Assembly (NCBI GenBank): GCA_029861845.1
Contig: JAOTYM010000017.1
Span: forward strand, 1-45,818
Reading direction: 5' to 3'
DNA length: 45,818 nucleotides
DNA from: Gammaproteobacteria bacterium
GTDB taxonomy: Bacteria; Pseudomonadota; Gammaproteobacteria; Acidiferrobacterales; SPGG2
In this document: piece by piece, positions 44,094 to 45,818 of the stretch
How positions within the stretch are numbered: the first letter of the stretch is position 1
Layout: every line of letters begins with the position of its first letter
Position numbers and translations under genes: made by a program
The notes under the pieces: generated by a model
Told to the model about the DNA's origin: nothing
Database searches by the model: none
What the model saw: the letters and a program-made list of their open reading frames with translations, nothing else

Positions 44094-45818
44094 TCAATGC
44101 GCCTCGCCCCAGTTACGACCCACCCCGATATCGACCACCAGCGGCACCGACAACTTCGCGACGCCACTCATGCAATGACGGATGTTGTCCGTCGCGAGAT
44201 CAATGTCCGCTTCCGCCACCTCGAACACGAGCTCGTCGTGAACTTGCATGATCATTTTGACATTGGCGGCACTGCTGTTGATCCAATCATGCACCGCGAG
44301 CATTGCCAGTTTGATGAAGTCGGCGGCCGTACCCTGCATGGGCGCATTAATGGCAGCGCGTTCCGCATATTGTCGGCGCGCCTGGTTGCTGGCATTGATG
44401 TCTTGTGCGTACAGCCGTCGACCGAATACGGTTTCGACGAAACCCTGTTCACGCGCTTGCGCCCGCATTCGGTCCATAAAGTCTTTGACACCTGGGTAGC
44501 GTGTGAAGTAAAGATTGACATACTCCTGCGCGGTAGTGCGATCGATTTTTAGTTGACGCGCCAATCCGAACGCAGACATACCATAGATCAGACCGAAGTT
44601 GATCGCCTTAGCATTACGTCGCTGCTCATCTGTAACAGAGTCCAGCTCAACATCGAAAACCTCGGCGGCGGTGGCACGATGCACATCGACACCTTGGGCG
44701 AAGGCGTGCTGCAAACCGGCATCGCCGGACAGGTGCGCCATAATGCGTAGCTCAATCTGAGAGTAATCAGCCGATAGCACGCTAAAGCCCGTATCACAGA
44801 TAAACGCCTGGCGGATGCGCCGCCCCTCCGCCGTGCGCACGGGAATGTTTTGCAAGTTAGGATCGCTAGAGGACAGGCGACCGGTAGCGGCCACCGCCTG
44901 ATGGTAGCTAGTGTGAACCCGGCCGGTGTCGGCATTGATCATCTCCGGCAACTTGTCCGTGTAAGTGGATCTCAGTTTGCTCATGCTGCGATGTTCGAGA
45001 ATAAGTCTGGGTAGGGGGTAGTCTTCAGCCAATTCTTGCAGCACATCTTCGGCCGTCGACGGCTGACCCTTGGGCGTTTTTTTTAGCACCGGTAAACCGA
45101 GCTTTTGGTAAAGGATTTCCTGGATTTGTTTTGGCGAATCCAAGTTAAAGGGCTGTCCGGCGACGTTATGGGCTTCTTGTTCAAGCTCCAATATACGCTG
45201 CGCGAGCTCACCGCTTTGACGTCGCAACATGTCGGCGTCGATTCTTACGCCAGTGCGTTGCATAGTCGCCAAAATCGATACCAGTGGCATCTCGATTTCT
45301 TGGAAAAGCCTCTGGAGCCTCGGTTGCTGCTGTAACTTTGGCCACAAACACTCATGTAATCGCAGTGTCACGTCCGCATCTTCGGCCGCGTAAGGCGCCG
45401 CCTGCTCGATATCAACCTCTCTAAAATTTATTTGACCCTTTCCCTTGCCGGCAACATCCTCATATTTGAGGGTCTTATAGCCGAGATATTTCAAGGCGAG
45501 ACTATCCATGTCGTGGCGCGATGCAGTGCTATTAAACACATAAGACTCCAACATGGTGTCGTAATTCATCCCCAAAAGGTCTATACCGCAGCGGCCGAAG
45601 ATGATTATGTCGTACTTGGGATTTTGGCCGACCTTGATCTGGTCAGGGTCCTCGAGCAGTGGTTTCAGTTTGTTTAGCACAAGTCTGCGATCGAGTTGCC
45701 GCGGGGCGCCGGGATACACGTGGCCAAATGGTACATAGGCACCGCTGCCCACCGTGTCGGCAAAAGAGATCCCGACAAGCTCGGCCGTCATAGCATCGAG
45801 ACCCGTAGTCTCGGTGTC
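44094..45818 (-). CDS. polA: DNA polymerase I (partial, N-terminus outside window)
   Basis: The frame is open to the right edge, so 575 C-terminal residues are seen and the 5' nuclease domain is missing. The 3'-5' exonuclease starts at DTETTGLDA (DxE motif I) with [11 protein letters not shown] (II) and YAAEDADVT (III), so proofreading residues are intact. Polymerase motifs are [16 protein letters not shown] (A), [19 protein letters not shown] (O-helix) and [11 protein letters not shown] (C). It replicates and repairs DNA. It is convergent with engB. Confidence 0.96.
   Translation of the reverse strand, partial: DTETTGLDAMTAELVGISFADTVGSGAYVPFGHVYPGAPRQLDRRLVLNKLKPLLEDPDQIKVGQNPKYDIIIFGRCGIDLLGMNYDTMLESYVFNSTASRHDMDSLALKYLGYKTLKYEDVAGKGKGQINFREVDIEQAAPYAAEDADVTLRLHECLWPKLQQQPRLQRLFQEIEMPLVSILATMQRTGVRIDADMLRRQSGELAQRILELEQEAHNVAGQPFNLDSPKQIQEILYQKLGLPVLKKTPKGQPSTAEDVLQELAEDYPLPRLILEHRSMSKLRSTYTDKLPEMINADTGRVHTSYHQAVAATGRLSSSDPNLQNIPVRTAEGRRIRQAFICDTGFSVLSADYSQIELRIMAHLSGDAGLQHAFAQGVDVHRATAAEVFDVELDSVTDEQRRNAKAINFGLIYGMSAFGLARQLKIDRTTAQEYVNLYFTRYPGVKDFMDRMRAQAREQGFVETVFGRRLYAQDINASNQARRQYAERAAINAPMQGTAADFIKLAMLAVHDWINSSAANVKMIMQVHDELVFEVAEADIDLATDNIRHCMSGVAKLSVPLVVDIGVGRNWGEAH

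Noticed and set aside
45790..45818. Adapter at the right edge
   Set aside because: The last bases translate in frame as the polA exonuclease motif DTET, so they are genuine.

Overview
The window is a 45.8 kb stretch of a gammaproteobacterial chromosome, probably a contig from a metagenome or draft assembly. The left edge carries 12 bases identical to the end of an Illumina adapter, and polA runs off the right edge. The gene order (fxsA next to a groE-type promoter, cutA-dsbD, aroQ-accB-accC-prmA, dusB-fis, purH-purD, trxA-rho-rpmE, cytochrome c4-engB-polA) and the protein sequences fit an early-branching, non-enteric gammaproteobacterium. I cannot name the genus. No phage, insertion sequence, CRISPR array, tRNA or rRNA gene was seen. 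Coding density is high, and most of the window is housekeeping.

Layout. 1-160: end of a promoter region with a textbook CIRCE (HrcA) operator pointing left, out of the window. 162-3506: fxsA, cutA and a DsbD with a duplicated N-terminal domain. 3693-9176: aroQ-accB-accC-prmA, a zinc-ribbon membrane protein, then dusB-fis. 9261-14150: purH-purD-purE-tsaC-hemF. 14279-18359: an accessory block of poorly known genes (FMN-binding protein, AlaX-type tRNA editing protein, exported proteins, SnoaL-like and FG-GAP proteins). 18356-22107: slipin, NfeD protease and the RhlE helicase, leftward. 22425-26059: trxA, rho, rpmE and an M48 lipoprotein protease. 26075-31987: fatty acid beta-oxidation (fadE, fadI, fadJ), leftward. 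32393-37863: an OleA/KAS III-like condensing enzyme, a large seven-transmembrane regulator with a decayed NtrC-type ATPase and a Fis-type HTH, a small orphan, and a FadL-type outer-membrane channel. 37882-45818: rubredoxin, hemH, thiD-thiE, hemL, a small conserved-looking protein, cytochrome c4, engB, a probable small RNA, and polA.

How the genes work together. Heme synthesis is represented by hemL, hemF and hemH; disulfide and thiol chemistry by dsbD and trxA; de novo purine synthesis by purH, purD and purE; fatty acid synthesis by accB and accC. The most original part is 29525-37863. There a complete acyl-CoA degradation set and a hydrophobic-compound channel flank an acyl-condensing enzyme paired with a membrane-anchored DNA-binding protein. 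I propose a lipid-derived signal or sensing cassette; this is inference. The second notable item is the polA-engB intergenic region, the locus of Spot 42 and ErsA in other gammaproteobacteria. Here it appears to encode a structured RNA with two CU-rich, anti-Shine-Dalgarno loops and a strong terminator that lies inside the engB reading frame.
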